Source: Prorocentrum cordatum (lineage: Eukaryota; Sar; Dinophyceae; Prorocentrales; Prorocentraceae). From it: DNA of 64,000 bases. Positions within the stretch are counted from its first letter, which is position 1; each line of letters starts with the position of its first letter. The DNA lies in assembly GCA_963575745.1 (NCBI GenBank), contig CAUYUJ010003603.1, forward strand, positions 403,640 through 467,639, given 5' to 3'. The notes beneath the pieces were generated by a model, which saw nothing but the letters and a program-made list of their open reading frames with translations, was not told the DNA's origin and made no database searches. This document shows positions 31,601-43,088 of the stretch, in pieces. A program made the position numbers and the translations under genes.

Positions 31601-32960
31601 GCTTTGACCGTTTCGAGGAGAGGATTCGGTGGAGGAGGAGCGCTGCCCCTGGGAAGGACGGATTACCTTATGCTGCCTGGCAGGTGGATGAGGGGGCTAG
31701 GTTGCTTTACGATGTGTACGAAGAGCTGTATGAGAATGGTAGCAGTTCGATGCCAGATAACATGCGCGAGATGCTTCTCTTTTTCTTGCCGAAGGGCTCC
31801 TGCCCTGATGGTGCGGGTCACGGGGTGCTGAGGACGCCCGAGACCACTCGGCCCCTCGCCCTCTGTGACTCTGATGAGAAGGTTATGTCGATTGCCTTCG
31901 GTTCTCCCCTTGCTGACATGTCTGAGACCACAGTACATGCTGACCAACGTGGAGGGGTTAAGGGTAGGTCTATTGCATCGAATATTATGATAGCTGATCG
32001 GTGGGGGGTTCAACAGCACCATGGGGGAAGCCCGAACAGCCTCCAACTCTTGACGGATTTCGCTGCTGCTTTTCTGTCTTTGCACGGTGCTTGGATTGTG
32101 CAGGTGTTGACAGCAATGGGTGCGCCACAAGCGATTGTTGCATTTTTCAGTGCGCTGTTTACAAACAACCGTGGAACTCTTTTGTTTGGGGGGACGGTGA
32201 CGGACTATCACATTGACATTGGGAGGGGAGTCCGGCAGGGAGATCCCGCTAGCATGTGCCTATTTGCGCTGGCATTGGACCCAGTTATGCGCTGGCTGCT
32301 CCATCGTTGTAGTCGACATATGGCTAGGTTGCTTGCGTACTGTGACGACTTAATTTTCTATTGGGAATGTTCTCTCTGGGCATGGACCTATCTTGCAGTT
32401 TCTGGGCTCTCTGGAAGGCCCATCGGGCTTCGGTTGAACCTGGCTAATTGTGTGTTCTCTTGGCGGTCGGGGATGCGACTTTAGAGGGGATTCGGACTCT
32501 GGTTGATTATCTTGGCCCTCGGTTCCACCAACTACAGATTACTCGTGTGGCGAAATATGTGGGAGTGATGATTGGTCCCGATGGTGCAGCTCACGCCTGG
32601 GATGCGCTGATCCCGCGGTTGCTTGACCGCGCACTTGATGTGCGTCGTGCAGGCCTGGGACTGGCTCTCAGTATACGTTCATTTCACACGCTGTGCTTCT
32701 CGCTGCTGCAGCATGTGCTGCAGTTCTATGGTCCGTCACGGTCCTTGCTCTCCGCGTATCGCCGATGTGCCCTGCTTCTGACCAGTGGGCCGTGGAATGC
32801 GATGCCAGTTGAATTACTCGAGAATATCAGTGTGCGTGGGGGTGGCACCAGTCTCAAACATCTTCCGTGCGTTAGCATTGCTGCCCGTGCTAGGTGTGCC
32901 GAACACTGTGCGGAATTCTGCCAAGAACTGGGAACGTTGCGGGCCTTTTGGGAGGTCTGA
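31597..32960 (+). pseudogene. LINE-2 reverse transcriptase
   Basis: One frame (31597-32484) carries the whole finger and palm region: AAPGKDGLPY, FFLPKGS, RPLALCDSDEKV, QRGGVKGRS, motif A LLTDFAAAF (Asp codon at 32056), motif B GVRQGDPASM and motif C LAYCDDLIFY (Asp-Asp at 32344-32349). These are diagnostic of non-LTR reverse transcriptases and all catalytic residues are present. A frame change near 32440-32480 leads to the thumb (VAKYVGVMIGPDG) in 32448-32960. The stretch right after motif C (WECSLWAWTYLAV) has diverged. Confidence 0.85.
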
Positions 32961-33640
32961 CGATTGTTGTATTGCGCGGTTGCACACCGGTTGGTATCGT
33001 GATTGTATTACCAATCAGATGGCGATGGCACGTGGGATGGTTCTACTCATTTTTTTCACTTTTCCCTCCACTACATCTCGGAAGGCTGTTCAACGTAAGC
33101 TTTACTCCCCTCTCCTTCGTCTTCGTCCGCGTCCTGGTCGGGGTGCCCACGAGATCCTCGAGGCCCGCATTGGCCGTTGGCCCCCTGAGGTCGACCCCGA
33201 CAGGCTTCCTAACATGTTGTTGCGGCTCCAGAGAGTTCGGCGAGCGACAGGCCCGCATCTTGCTTTGTCTCAGGTGCGGATTGCCTGCCGTGGACTTTGC
33301 ACGGCGACCCGTTTCAGGTCTGCGGAGAGGTCCGGTATGTATGGATGCAATGGGGGGGGGGCCACGGACTGCCTACGGCACTATGGTATCTGCCTTATTC
33401 TACGTGATACACTGAACCCTTGGGTTCGAGGTGAGCTTCCCCCTCATGGGATGGATTGGTTCTCCCACCTCCTTTATTTGACACCCCGCCTCAGCCCTGA
33501 AACGGACATCCGCCACGCAGCGATGTGCGAGGCATGTTGCGTTACTCACGGCCCCTGGCGGCATGGAGCTCGAGTTTCGCTCAGACTGATCTTCGAAGGA
33601 CGCCTTAGGGGCTTTTTTGTCGCAAGTACTCGGCCGTTCA
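32961..33640 (+). pseudogene. LINE-2 C-terminal region with Cys/His motif
   Basis: After another frame change, one frame reads to about 33640. It includes RLPNMLLRLQRVRRATGP, then CNGGGATDCLRHYGIC, the C-x(n)-D-x(2)-H-Y-x(3)-C type of zinc site found after many LINE reverse transcriptases, and MCEACCVTHG. The frame loses coding character after GRLRGFFVAS, at the T-run of 33613. Confidence 0.6.
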
Positions 33641-33967
33641 GCTTGCGATCAATCCGGCCCCTGGGTGACTGTTTTGTTTTGTTTTGCCTTGCCGTTGCTA
33701 ACGCTGGCAACGGCTGCGCGCCTGCTGCCAAGTCTCCCGGGGCAAGGCTGCCTTCGCATCGCGGCGCGTGGATGGCAAACCCGTCAAAAAAAAGGCTTCT
33801 GGAGACCCCTGGGGACGAAGACTTGCAGAGACCCCCTGGAGACCCCCCCCTCCTCCTCCTCCTCCTCTTCCTCCTCCTCCTCCTCCTCCTCCTCCTCCTC
33901 TTCCTCCTGCTCCTGCTCCTCCTCGTCCTCCTCCTCCTCCTCCTCCTCCCCCCCCTCCCCCTCCTCT
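33641..33967. repeat. Junction with (TCC)n
   Basis: Short spacer with TTTTGTTTTGTTTTG (33670-33686), then (TCC)n from 33848 to 33966 with CTG and CGT interruptions. It ends immediately before the SL of LINE-3. Confidence 0.85.
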
Positions 33968-33988
33968 CCGCAGCCATTTTGGCTCAAG
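33968..33988 (+). other. Relic spliced leader, one mismatch
   Basis: CCGCAGCCATT then TTGGCTCAAG: 20 of 21 core positions, with a T to C change at position 4. The preceding base is T, allowed by the SL consensus. The next three bases are ATG. Confidence 0.92.
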
Positions 33989-35500
33989 ATGGCGCGCCGT
34001 CGCGAGCGCGGCGTGGACGCCGCTAGTCCGCGGCCGCCCCACACCATTTCGCAGCCACACCAAGGGGCGAGCTGCCGCCCACTCCTGCCGATTACCCCGG
34101 CGTTGCAGGCCGCCCCACATATCGTTTGGAGCTGTGTGCCGAGCATTATCGCCTCGCGCCCCGTGCCGAGCATCCATATTCCCGCGTCGAGCTCCGTGCC
34201 GTGCATCCATCTCGCTTCATCGTGTACCGCTCCGTTCCAGTCCATAAGAGTCAGTCGAGGACTTGGCCACTTGCGAACCGTCGATCGGCATCCTCATACC
34301 AGTTGCTTGTACTACTACATGTCCGCCGCCTCCTCCGATAGGGGCGACCTCTCCAACGGCTCCACGCCCCGCAGCCGCCGAGAGGACCGTCGCCGTCGTC
34401 GAGAAGATTTCTGCCGCGACGAACGCCGCCATGAGGACCGCCAGCATCGCAGAGAAGAGTCCCGCAGATATGGCCGACATGCTGCTCGCGAACTCCTCGA
34501 ACACAACGGCCACACAGGATTCGCCAGTCAAGGCCCTGTGCCCCCCCCCCCCCCCTCCCCCGCAACCCCGCGCTGCAGGACGGAGCGCTGCACGCCCACC
34601 ACCGACCCTTCCACGCAGGACAGCCAGATCGGGAGGAAGTACCGCGCCCGAAGCCCCCGCCGTGGCCATGGAAGCGGACGCTAAGGCACCATTTGGTCAT
34701 GCTCAGCAATTTCCCATTTCAGGTGCCACTGACCCATGGGCCAACTCTCGCTATGTCGAGCAACAGCTGGGCCCCGCAGCAGCCGCACAACATGCGCGGG
34801 ACATCGAATTGGCTCCTACCTTTGCATCCCAACCTGACGATGTACCAGCCACTCAAGTCGCTGGCCACGCTACGCCTGGATCCGAACACCCACACCAGTC
34901 CCAACCAGAACGACATGGACCACTTCCTGGGGTACCCGAAGACCAGGGCGTCGCTCTACGTGAACTCATGCAACGCCACGTCGCTACTGCCGCTTCCCGC
35001 TTTCAAGCACAAACTGATCAGATTCTCGCTGGATATCGCGAAAGCTTCCGCCATGTCGCACGGCAACAAGTTACTGCCACTGAACGCCGAGTCGATGTAC
35101 TTCGGGACGAAGTCGCCCGCGCGCGCAGAGAACAAGACCGCCAAGCTGCTGAGCGTCAGCGCACGTGGCAACAGATCGACCAGATGCGCGACGCCCTCGC
35201 CCTCGCTGAAGCGCAGACTCCGATCTCGGACCTCAACCGCCTCGCCGAGCGGGGCCGCCAGCCTGATCCCACCCTCTTTTTCCGCGGGCTGCCAGCGCCT
35301 CATCGCGCCGAACGTTTCGCTCAGCGACCTCCAGGAATGGATCGCAGAAGCCAACCTGCAATCGAACCATGCGGAGCAGGTTGGAGATGGCGAACATCCC
35401 CGACGCTTCGCACTACAAGGCAAAGGAGACAACGCCGTCGCAGAACCCCGAGCCATGGCTCTCCCGCGCGCAATGCGCAACGCTGCTGGGCAATGAAAGC
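33989..35500 (+). pseudogene. LINE-3 ORF1, coiled-coil protein, frame changes
   Basis: An ATG (33989) directly abuts the SL, so the leader itself would be the whole 5' UTR. Frame one runs to 34684, first Pro/Ser-rich, then with a basic block SRREDRRRRREDFCRDERR. A neighbouring frame, open from 34263, carries a strong coiled coil at about 34930-35200 (FQAQTDQILAGYRESF, RRVDVLRDEVARARREQDR). The switch probably lies at the C-run 34541-34557. The region beyond 35250 (PDPTLFFRGLP) may be the start of an RRM-like domain, broken again. Role as for other LINE ORF1 proteins: RNA coating. Confidence 0.6.
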
Positions 35501-36840
35501 GTTTTACATCTACCGATACCACGGGCCAGCCAGTCGACATCAATATCAATCCTGGCAAGTCCCCCAAGCAAATCAAAACGGAAGTCCAGACCAAGACGCC
35601 CTTTCAACTCATGCAGCACCGCTATCCCCTGCATCGATGGAGAGCCTTTCGCGCCGAAGGAGAGGTCCACTGCGACCCCATGCTTATCGTCAAGATCATA
35701 ATCCGCGGCAAGAACGACCCCTTCCATCCTCCAGTGGAACGGGCAAGCCATCGACCACCAACAGTACCAGTCCATCGACCGTGGCAACATCCTCACCTCC
35801 TCCCAGGCGCTCTTCGCGGACACGGAGGCAGCTACGTGGCGTTCCTAACCATATCACTGGGCCTTTGGGCGATTCGACGCTGCCGCGGAGCCGGCCGCTA
35901 TCGCCGCGTGGAACGCGCGAGCTCTCGTGTGCTACAAGGGCAGGCGCCGCTGTCGCAAACAATCTGCCCCCTCCAAGCACATGCAACGCAAGTGCGCGAT
36001 CGCGCTCCAGGAGGTCCATGGATCTGAATATTTGCTCCGCACCTGGGTCGACACGCAACCGTGCCCCTACAAGGTCTACTTTTCGGCGCCCCCCAGCGTC
36101 GACGGCGACAACGCCACGAGAGGAGTCGCCACACTTGTTCCGTGGCTCTCGCCGATGGAGCTGGAACAGCTCCAGCCGCATCAGCTCCCGCTCTTCGCTC
36201 ACGTCGAAATTATTCCTGGGCGCGCCCAGCAGCTCACGATCGCACGCCATCGCGCACGCCTCCATCATTATCATGCATGTCCATAACCACGATACCGCGC
36301 CGCAAGATCCAGCAGGCATGGGATCTCAATCGTACGTGGGCGGAGGCGAACTGCCGCACGCGCGTATTCATTGCGATTGGGGTCTCCAATGTTGCCAGCC
36401 GCCCACCGCCGAGCTTCTTCCAACCACAGCCGCAGGAGGCGCGCCTTGGCCTCGATGACAGCATGCGCCAACAGCAGCGTTTCTGGGGGGCCCTTTTTGA
36501 CTCGATGCTCGAGATCGAGACCGACCTTCCGACGCGTTTCAACCGCTCGGACTACACTGCCTCCACCATCGACCGCATTTCCATCAGCCCCCCCTCTCGC
36601 GCCACGACCGAGCTCACCATCAACGCGAAGTACGCGCACGATGCGACGCTACTTTCGGACGACCGCCTCAGCGATCACGCGATCATCACTTTCTCCATCG
36701 GCATCAAGCCACGCACCCCGCTCATCGACCAGGCCATCCACCCTTCGGTCTTCCGCGACCCAGACTACTCCGTTTATTTTCAGCAGCTTCTCGATGTCAC
36801 GAAGACCGACTACGTCTACATAGACAGCCGATGGCGCACT
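35501..36840 (+). pseudogene. LINE-3 endonuclease, two frames
   Basis: APE-type endonuclease. One frame has WNARALVCYK (about 35910) and IALQEVHGSEYL with the Gln-Glu pair (36008-36013), then RGVATLVP and VEIIPGRAQQLTI. From about 36230 another frame continues with STIDRISIS and LLSDDRLSDHAIITF (Asp-His at 36673-36678). The central GD-N motif has become IAIGVSNV, with the Asp lost. 35501-35850 contains the unreadable ORF1-ORF2 junction. Confidence 0.7.
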
Positions 36841-38330
36841 CATGGGAGGCCCATGGCTGAGGCGGCGCAGTTGGCACGTGATGGAAGACCACCGGTAACG
36901 CTAACAAGACGGGCTTTCTTGCTTGGGGCGCCCTCATTGCCCGCTCCATCTCTAGAGCCATCTGGCGTCAAGATCTTCATCTCGCTCGCCGCGTCGCCAC
37001 CGCCGCCGCCCGGGGCGCCCGGCGCCTCTCGATCGACAATGGCACCATCACGCTCCGCGACCTCATCGTCTCTGCCACCCATGCCGCGCAGCTGCATTGC
37101 GACTTCGAGGCCAGGCAACTCTCTCTTGCCCAGCAGGCAGCTCAGCGCCCCCAGGGGCAAGGAGGAGCGCTGCCACCAGAGAAGCTTCGGTCCATCATGC
37201 GCCCCGCCCAACGTCGGGCCCTCCTGCGGGCCCCCTGGAAACGCCGTCTCGTCATCCAGGGAATCAAGATCTCAGGCCCTGATGGGCCTCAGACTGCTAG
37301 AGGGAGTAGCTCCATCGTTGCTGGTCCACGCACGCACTGGCAACCCATCTTCGAGGCGAAGCGCGCCGACATTGCCAGGGCCACCGACTACATCCACACG
37401 CGCATGCCGAAAGGCGGCATCCTCGACACCGGGGCGCCTGCCAAGCCGCAGATCAAAGCCTTCCTGCGCGGGACTTCCCTCTCGGCACGAGAACCTGACT
37501 CCCTGCCGTGCTCCGCCTGGCTCGCGCACGACGCATCGCTCGACCTGCTCGCGGGCCTACTCTTATTCTTTTGCTCGGGCCAGTACTACATCCGCGATCT
37601 GAATGACTCCGACTTCGCCTTCCCGCGGAAGGGCGACAATGCGCAGGGCGAGCTCGCCGCGGACAGGGCGCCTGATGACGCGCGCCCCCTCTCTCCGAAT
37701 AACACGGACATCAAAGCTATCGCTGACGCCGCTAACTACACGCTCAAGGGCGCCGTCGCAGAGCGCACGCACTCCGCCCAGCAGGGCTTCGCCAAGGGTC
37801 GCAACTTCACCAAGCACATCGTCCGCTTTGACGCTGAGATGCGTCGTGTTGGGCGGCTGCCAGACGCTCTTGCATCCAAACTCCCCTTTCGCCACCTTTG
37901 ACTTCTCAGCGGCTTTCGCGCCCGTGCGGCGGGGCTGGCTCTTCATCGCGCTCGAGCACTTCGCCCCCCCCCCCCCCCCGCCCCCACCCCCACCCCGCGG
38001 CATCCTCGACCTCCTTCCAAGCCCTGTACTTCGCGCCCTCCAGCTACATCAAGATCGGCGGCGCGCGCCACGCCGCGTTCGAGATAGGCTCTGGAGTGGC
38101 GCGGGGCTGCCCCGCATCAGGCTCGGCATGGGTGATAGCCACGGACCCGATCATCCGTCATCTTGCGTCTTTCGTGGAAGACTCGAGCGGCGCCCCGATC
38201 CTCGACATTGGTTACGTGGGCGCTTGCGCTGACGACATTGGCCTGCTGACGCACTCGTTCGACACGCTGCGCCAAGTGACCGCCCCGTTTGCCGCTGCGA
38301 AGGAGCTCGCGCGCTTCTCTTTCTGAAACC
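36841..38330 (+). pseudogene. LINE-3 reverse transcriptase
   Basis: Finger motifs in one frame to 37901: ISGPDGPQTARG, DFAFPRKGD, DDARPLSPNNTDIKAIADA and SAQQGFAKGRNF. Palm motif A, TFDFSAAFAPV (Asp codon at 37900), lies in the next frame. Motif B, GVARGCPASGSAW, and motif C, GACADDIGLL (Asp-Asp at 38231-38236), are in a third frame after the C-run 37965-37990. The catalytic aspartates are conserved. 36841-37190 is a linker. Confidence 0.8.
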
Positions 38331-39763
38331 GCGCATGTGCTTCATTTCATCGCCCCTCTATGGTCTGCCGCCGCGTCTCCAGCCACCATTGCCACCGCGA
38401 AAGCGCTCCTGGCCGAACTCGGACCCCCGCGGGGTGGCTTCTCGGTTGCAGGGCGAGCCAAGCGCCTGGGCACTTTAATCGGCCCCGTGGCCTCACTGGC
38501 CTGCCAGTGGCTCGCTCCGGGGCAAAAATGGTGGCAGCGGCCCAAATTAATTCAGCTCACGCAGAGTGGCAGCGACGCAACCATTCGCTTATGCCATGCA
38601 TCAGTGCTGTCTACTCTGAGCTATGTTTCGCAGTTCTCCCCCCTCGATACCTCCATCGCACGCCGCGAACTGTATATGTTCCACAGAATGCGTAGCATGC
38701 CACCGAACTCTTTGCGCAAGGTTGACCTGATCGCCATGGCGAGTTGGAGCCCGCCGCCTGTCATTCAATCCGCTCAAATTCTAGCTGTCGCATCTGCCGC
38801 ACGCTCTGCGGCAGCGACGTTTGCCGTCTCCCGGGGGATTTACGCCGGTCGTTTGGCTGACCCATTGTGGGAGGAAGCAACGCTACAGAACGCCCCCGAT
38901 GGCAGGCAGGTGCATGGTCTTCATCATTTTGGTTTCCCAGACAGCCATCGTACAGCGCAGCCGCTCCCTCATGCACCACGATGCTCAGTTGCCCTTCTCT
39001 GCCCAGTATATTGCTGCTGCCGCCCGCGCTGCTCACAGCGAGCAGAGAGATGCGGCAGCCGCGAACCCGCCCCGCCGAGCCAAGTTCCAACGCATCTATA
39101 CAGCCCAGTTACGCGACCAGACTTTTAAGTCACCTTTTCGCGGTCACGCTTGCCAAGCGCCTCCTAGCCTGGGGCCTTCAAGCGCCCCTGGAACCTGGAG
39201 AGTTACAGAAGCGCTGGGAGGCACTGACCGACGCTCTCAAGCAATCGCGCCCGAGTCGGCGCTTGGCCACATTCAAAACCCTCAGCGGTGGTTCGACTAC
39301 CACGGCTAGAATGCACATCCTTCAGAAGCGAAAGTGCGCGTCCGGATGCACGGACGCACCCGACTCATTCCCGCACTACGTTTCTTGCCCCGCCCTCTCG
39401 AGGCTCTTCTGGCTCCCTGACCTCTCCCCACCCAATCAACGCTGACGGCGTGGGGGCTGGGCCCTGCCGCAGCGCGTGCAGCTGGCCCCATCAGCCCCAT
39501 GTCTTTGCCGCCCACGGTCTCAAGGGTCGCTCTGGCATTCCATATTTACAGCAAGATGAAATCCACTGCCAGTGCGCGAGCGGCGGCCGTCTCGCAAGCA
39601 GACCTGGTCGCCTCACGCCGCGCTTGCACTCGCATTACTATACAGGTAGAGGAGCTAGACCAGAGCACGGCGGTAGAGACTATCTACTTGCCCTCTTCTC
39701 GTTCGTGCCCGTGCCCGCCTGCCTTTTCTTTTCCCAGGGTACCCATACTTAGTTTCCCCCTCG
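38331..39763 (+). pseudogene. LINE-3 thumb and C-terminal zinc region
   Basis: One frame (38289-39128) holds the thumb with AGRAKRLGTLIGP and a helical connection domain. A further frame (about 39110-39445) contains LAKRLLAWGLQAPLEP and the zinc site CASGCTDAPDSFPHYVSCPA. After that stop a third frame (39499 on) reads VSRVALAFHIYSKMKS, similar in character to the very end of LINE proteins. Coding signal fades near 39700. Confidence 0.65.
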
Positions 39764-40010
39764 TCCTCCTCCTCCTCCTCCTTTTGGCTGTTGGCCCATT
39801 CTCGAGTCCGCATGTTGCAGCGCTCCAGAGTCTGAGGTCGGCCCGGGCACTGGCACCCAGGTCGGCGTCGCTTCCCAGTTCCCCCCGCGCCAGAGCCCGC
39901 GCGGCATCGCCGCCTGCGCCAGCGGGCGAGGCGCGACGCATATCGGCAGTGGCGCGCGACGCCGTCGAGCAGCGCCACGGGCTCGGCGGGGCGCCCGCCC
40001 AGCGCGCCAA

Positions 40011-41040
40011 GTGGCCCTGGACGGCTCGCAAGCGGCGCCAGCACTGGGGATCGCGACGACAAGTGGAAAAGTACCTGGAGCACAGTGCCCGCGCGGCGCC
40101 GTGGTCTCAAGGGGGGGCGCCAAGCAGGCCGCGCAGCAGTCCGCGCAGGCCGCGGCGCCTGCGGCGGGCGCCCCTGCGCCGCCGACCGCCGCCTTGACGG
40201 AGGCGCTCCAGCTCGCGACGGGCCAGCTGTCGGGGCCCAGCCTCCAGCCCGAGATCGCCCAGGAGCTGACGGGCGCCATCGGGGAGATCGCCGGGGCTAC
40301 CTCGGCGGCCGCGGGCCCTCAGCCGAGCCGCGCTGCAAGGCTCGCGGAGGCGGCGAAGGCGCTGGAGGACGCGAACGAGCCCTACGAAAGAGCTTTCGCC
40401 GCGACGGAGACAGCGCGCGAACGGCTGCAGCAGCGCGAGCGCGACCTCGAGGAGCGAGGCCTCGAGGTCACCCAGGCGGAACGCCTGGTCGAGCAGATCA
40501 ACGCGGAGGGCCTCAAGCCGTAGCCGCGCAGGAACCTCCATCGGGACTTCAGAGCGCCGTCGGAGAGCGACCTCTCGGCGATGCAGTCGATGGCGGGCTT
40601 CGGCGAGGCCTTCAACATTGACGCCAACGAGGTGGGCGAGGTCGCGGCGCAGAAGGCCGAGAGCGCCAAGAGTGCGATGGTCGCGGGGATCACGGGAAAG
40701 CCGGCAGAGTTCTTGCAGAAGCTGAAGACTCACTGGGACATAGCCAAGCAGAAGACGGCGGAGGAGAAGGCCCAGTGGGTCCAGGCCGCCAAGAAGCGGA
40801 AGGCCGAAGACGAGGCAGCGCCTCCCCAGGTGCCAGCTGCACTGCTCCTGCGCCCGCGCCAGCTCCCCACGGTGGCGCCCCAGTGGAGGCGGCGGCAGCG
40901 GTGGCGGCGGCGGCCTCGGAGGCGGCGGCGTCGGCAGCGCAGGCCAGCCAGGCCCTGGTGGCAAGGGGGGGCCCTCTTCGAGCAGCTCCGCAGGCGGGAG
41001 AGCACGGCCAAGGAGGCGGCGCGCTCCCCAGTGCCACATT
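40011..41040 (+). pseudogene. LINE-4 ORF1, coiled coil, one in-frame stop
   Basis: One frame is open 40011-40523 and, after a TAG at 40521-40523, again from 40524 to 41042, so a single stop separates two parts of the same protein. The N-terminus probably begins earlier in another frame (AKWPWTARKRRQHWGSRRQ, about 40008-40065). After an Ala/Pro-rich segment come a coiled coil (LAEAAKALEDANEPYERAF, LQQRERDLEERGLEV) and, beyond the stop, a helical domain (SMAGFGEAFNIDANEVGEVA, FLQKLKTHWDIAKQKTAEEK). From about 40840 a neighbouring frame is more likely (GALPSATLKTSGAW). Readthrough of the TAG cannot be excluded, but decay is simpler. Confidence 0.55.
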
Positions 41041-41280
41041 GAAGACGTCAGGGGCTTGGGCGATCGCAGACAGCCGAGCGCCCGCCCAGGCGTGTGTTCG
41101 TCGGCAACATTGCGACATGGGGGCCGACAGCAAAGAAATATGTTCGTGAGTCGTGCAATTGTGACTCGTTCGGCGGCTTCTTGTTGCAGGAATCATATTT
41201 AAAAGCTTCGGAGATGACCGAGGCCGAGAGGCTGACCAAGGGCTGAGGCCTGAATTCAGCTTTCTCAGCAGCGCGCCAGA

Positions 41281-41843
41281 GTGACCTTTCCGCGCCTGGT
41301 TCGCTCAGGGGGGCTTGCGCTGCCGTCAGGTCTCGCCATCAGACTACCACGTTTAGGGAGCTCGCGAGGGAGGACTGTGCTTCAGCAAGCACCACGGTCT
41401 TGGGCGCCTCGCGAGCTGCAGATTTTGAGTTTCATGGCTGGGCGCCGATCACATGGCACCTGAAAGGGGTGACACTCACCCTCGCTAGTTTGTACCTCGA
41501 GGGCTCCAATTGCTTCTCGGGGTCGAGTGCACGGAAGCTGTCCCCCCTGGCCTCCGTTGTCAGGGCCTTGAGGAACCCTCTCCTAAGTGCATCCGATTCC
41601 AACGCCTCGCTCGAGGCATTTCGCAAATCTGCTTGGGATCGGCACTTGGGCTGCCAAATCGCCACGGTCGCCGATGGGTGCACCTGCATCGAGAGCGATT
41701 GCGAGCCGCCCTTGGTGGACTGCGCCCTTTTAGGCCCTGGGGCTCCTTACTTGTTCGAAGGCCTCCAGACAGCCCCAGCCCCGCGGAAGCCCCACGCCGG
41801 CCAATTCTTCGCGTTCAGAGCTGAAACCGCGCCAGAAATTTAG
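41281..41843 (+). pseudogene. LINE-4 endonuclease fragment
   Basis: The readable part starts near TTTFRELAREDCASAST and continues FEFHGWAPITWHLKGVTLTL with ASLYLEGSNCFSG, matching the strands of an APE-like domain, and PPLVDCALLGPGAPYLFEG, the region that contains the terminal catalytic strand. The first catalytic residues, normally in the 100 residues before this, are not visible. The domain is therefore shortened and probably dead. Confidence 0.55.
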
Positions 41844-43066
41844 AGGATCTCGTGCGTGCCAGCTCCGCTCAAGCACCCGAAGAGGATGCAGAAGCTGCCC
41901 GTGCCTGGGAGTCGTCGCCAGCAAAAAAAACGCACCTCCTCTCGCCCCGCTGCCGCTGCCGCCCCCCCCCCCCCCCCCTTGGTTGCTGCGTTGGGCAGCG
42001 CGAGGCTTGCGCGTGAGCAAAACATGTTGAACCGACGTTAGGGGGGGGGGGCCCTGGGGCCGCAGGGCTGGGCCCATTTTTCTTCGCCCGGAGGTTCGGG
42101 CGGCCCCGACGCGGGCCCGTTTTCTCGAGCAGGAAGAGGCAGAGGTGGAGGCTTGTTCGGAGGAGCATCTTTTCCTTGAGCCACCGCGAGAGCTTATCGA
42201 GCGCGAGCCTCCTGGAGAGGAGGAAGCGGAGTTAGTCAGCTCGGGAGGTCTTTCCCGACTCCCCTCGGCCCCTTCCAGCGGAGCAGAGGAGTGACGTCTG
42301 GGAGGAGGTCGCCAGTGCTCCGCTACCTGGTTTGCCCGACGTGTGCCAGAGTGCGCGAAGGAAAGCGCGTCGTTCCTCGCGGCCCCTGGCCCCGCCCAGC
42401 ATCTTGGAGCCTCGCGTGGGCAGCTGGCGCACAGGGTCGAACAGTTTCACCGCAATGCCCACGGCCTCGAGGGACGAGAGGCTTCGCGGTTCTGTGGCCG
42501 AGCCGCCCCGCATAAGCCTCGTGAGGTTGAGGTCCGCGAGAAGGGGCTGAGAAAACTTAGATGCGCCAGTTGCTCCGCAGGCTGGTGGAGTCGGACTGCT
42601 AATGCTCTTAGGCTTCCACACACATTATGTCATCGAGGGAAGGGGGTCAGCAGCAGCTGGAGCTCCGCGTCATAAGCTTGCAATGGAGGAAGTGCCATCG
42701 GCAGGTCAGCGCCCTTCCCCCCAGGCCCTCCAGCATCGAAACTTGTGGATTGCCCGCCTTCGCGACATCGCAGCTGCGCTTCTCGCGGCGATTGAAGGAC
42801 TGGCCGTGCAGGCCGGAAAAGAAGTCTCGAAGGCCCACGATTTCGATCTTTGTAGAAAGCAGGCCGAGCGGGCCCAGTGGCTAGGCGACCCCGAAAAGGC
42901 CCCCCCCCCCAGGAAAGTTCCACAAAATGGCGAAGCCCCCCTCCCGCTTTAAAAATGAGCGCGTCGATGAGTCGGGACAGAAGTCGGCGCCCCCCAAAGA
43001 GATTGGACTGCAAGGCCCGAACAGTTAAGCAAATCTGGTCGTCGGACGCAGTGCCAAGACAGGGTC
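41844..43066 (+). pseudogene. LINE-4 linker between endonuclease and RT
   Basis: Short coding-like pieces in alternating frames: PAPLKHPKRMQKLPVPG (41855), ILEPRVGSWRTGSNSF (42404), and RDIAAALLAAIEGLAVQA with KQAERAQWLGDPEKA (42770-42900). Homopolymers of C or G (41960-41977, 42039-42052, 42899-42911) coincide with frame changes. No complete domain. Confidence 0.45.
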
Positions 43067-43087
43067 CTGTAGTCATTCTGGCTCAAG
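43067..43087 (+). other. SL-like sequence inside LINE-4
   Basis: CTGTAGTCATT then CTGGCTCAAG: 18 of 21 SL core positions, all three differences being pyrimidine transitions. It stands where the RT finger region should be, directly before the palm-like frame that opens at 43089. Confidence 0.6.
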
Positions 43088-43088
43088 C

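Larger units (their letters stand above)
28408..33640 (+). mobile_element. LINE-2: SL-bearing non-LTR retrotransposon, frameshifted
   Basis: SL, intact ORF1 with coiled coil, then endonuclease, reverse transcriptase and a Cys/His C-terminal region. From 30031 the coding sequence passes through frames 1, 3, 2, 1, 3 and 1, so at least five indels interrupt ORF2. The element appears full length, from SL to C-terminal region, and is followed by (TCC)n at 33848. No target-site duplication is visible. Confidence 0.85.
33968..39763 (+). mobile_element. LINE-3: SL-bearing non-LTR retrotransposon, frameshifted
   Basis: Starts with the SL and contains ORF1, endonuclease, reverse transcriptase and a C-terminal zinc region in order. 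Sequence divergence from LINE-2 in every domain shows a separate family. Coding passes through many frames; C-runs at 34541-34557 and 37965-37990 coincide with two of the breaks. (TCC)6 at 39764-39781 follows. Confidence 0.82.
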
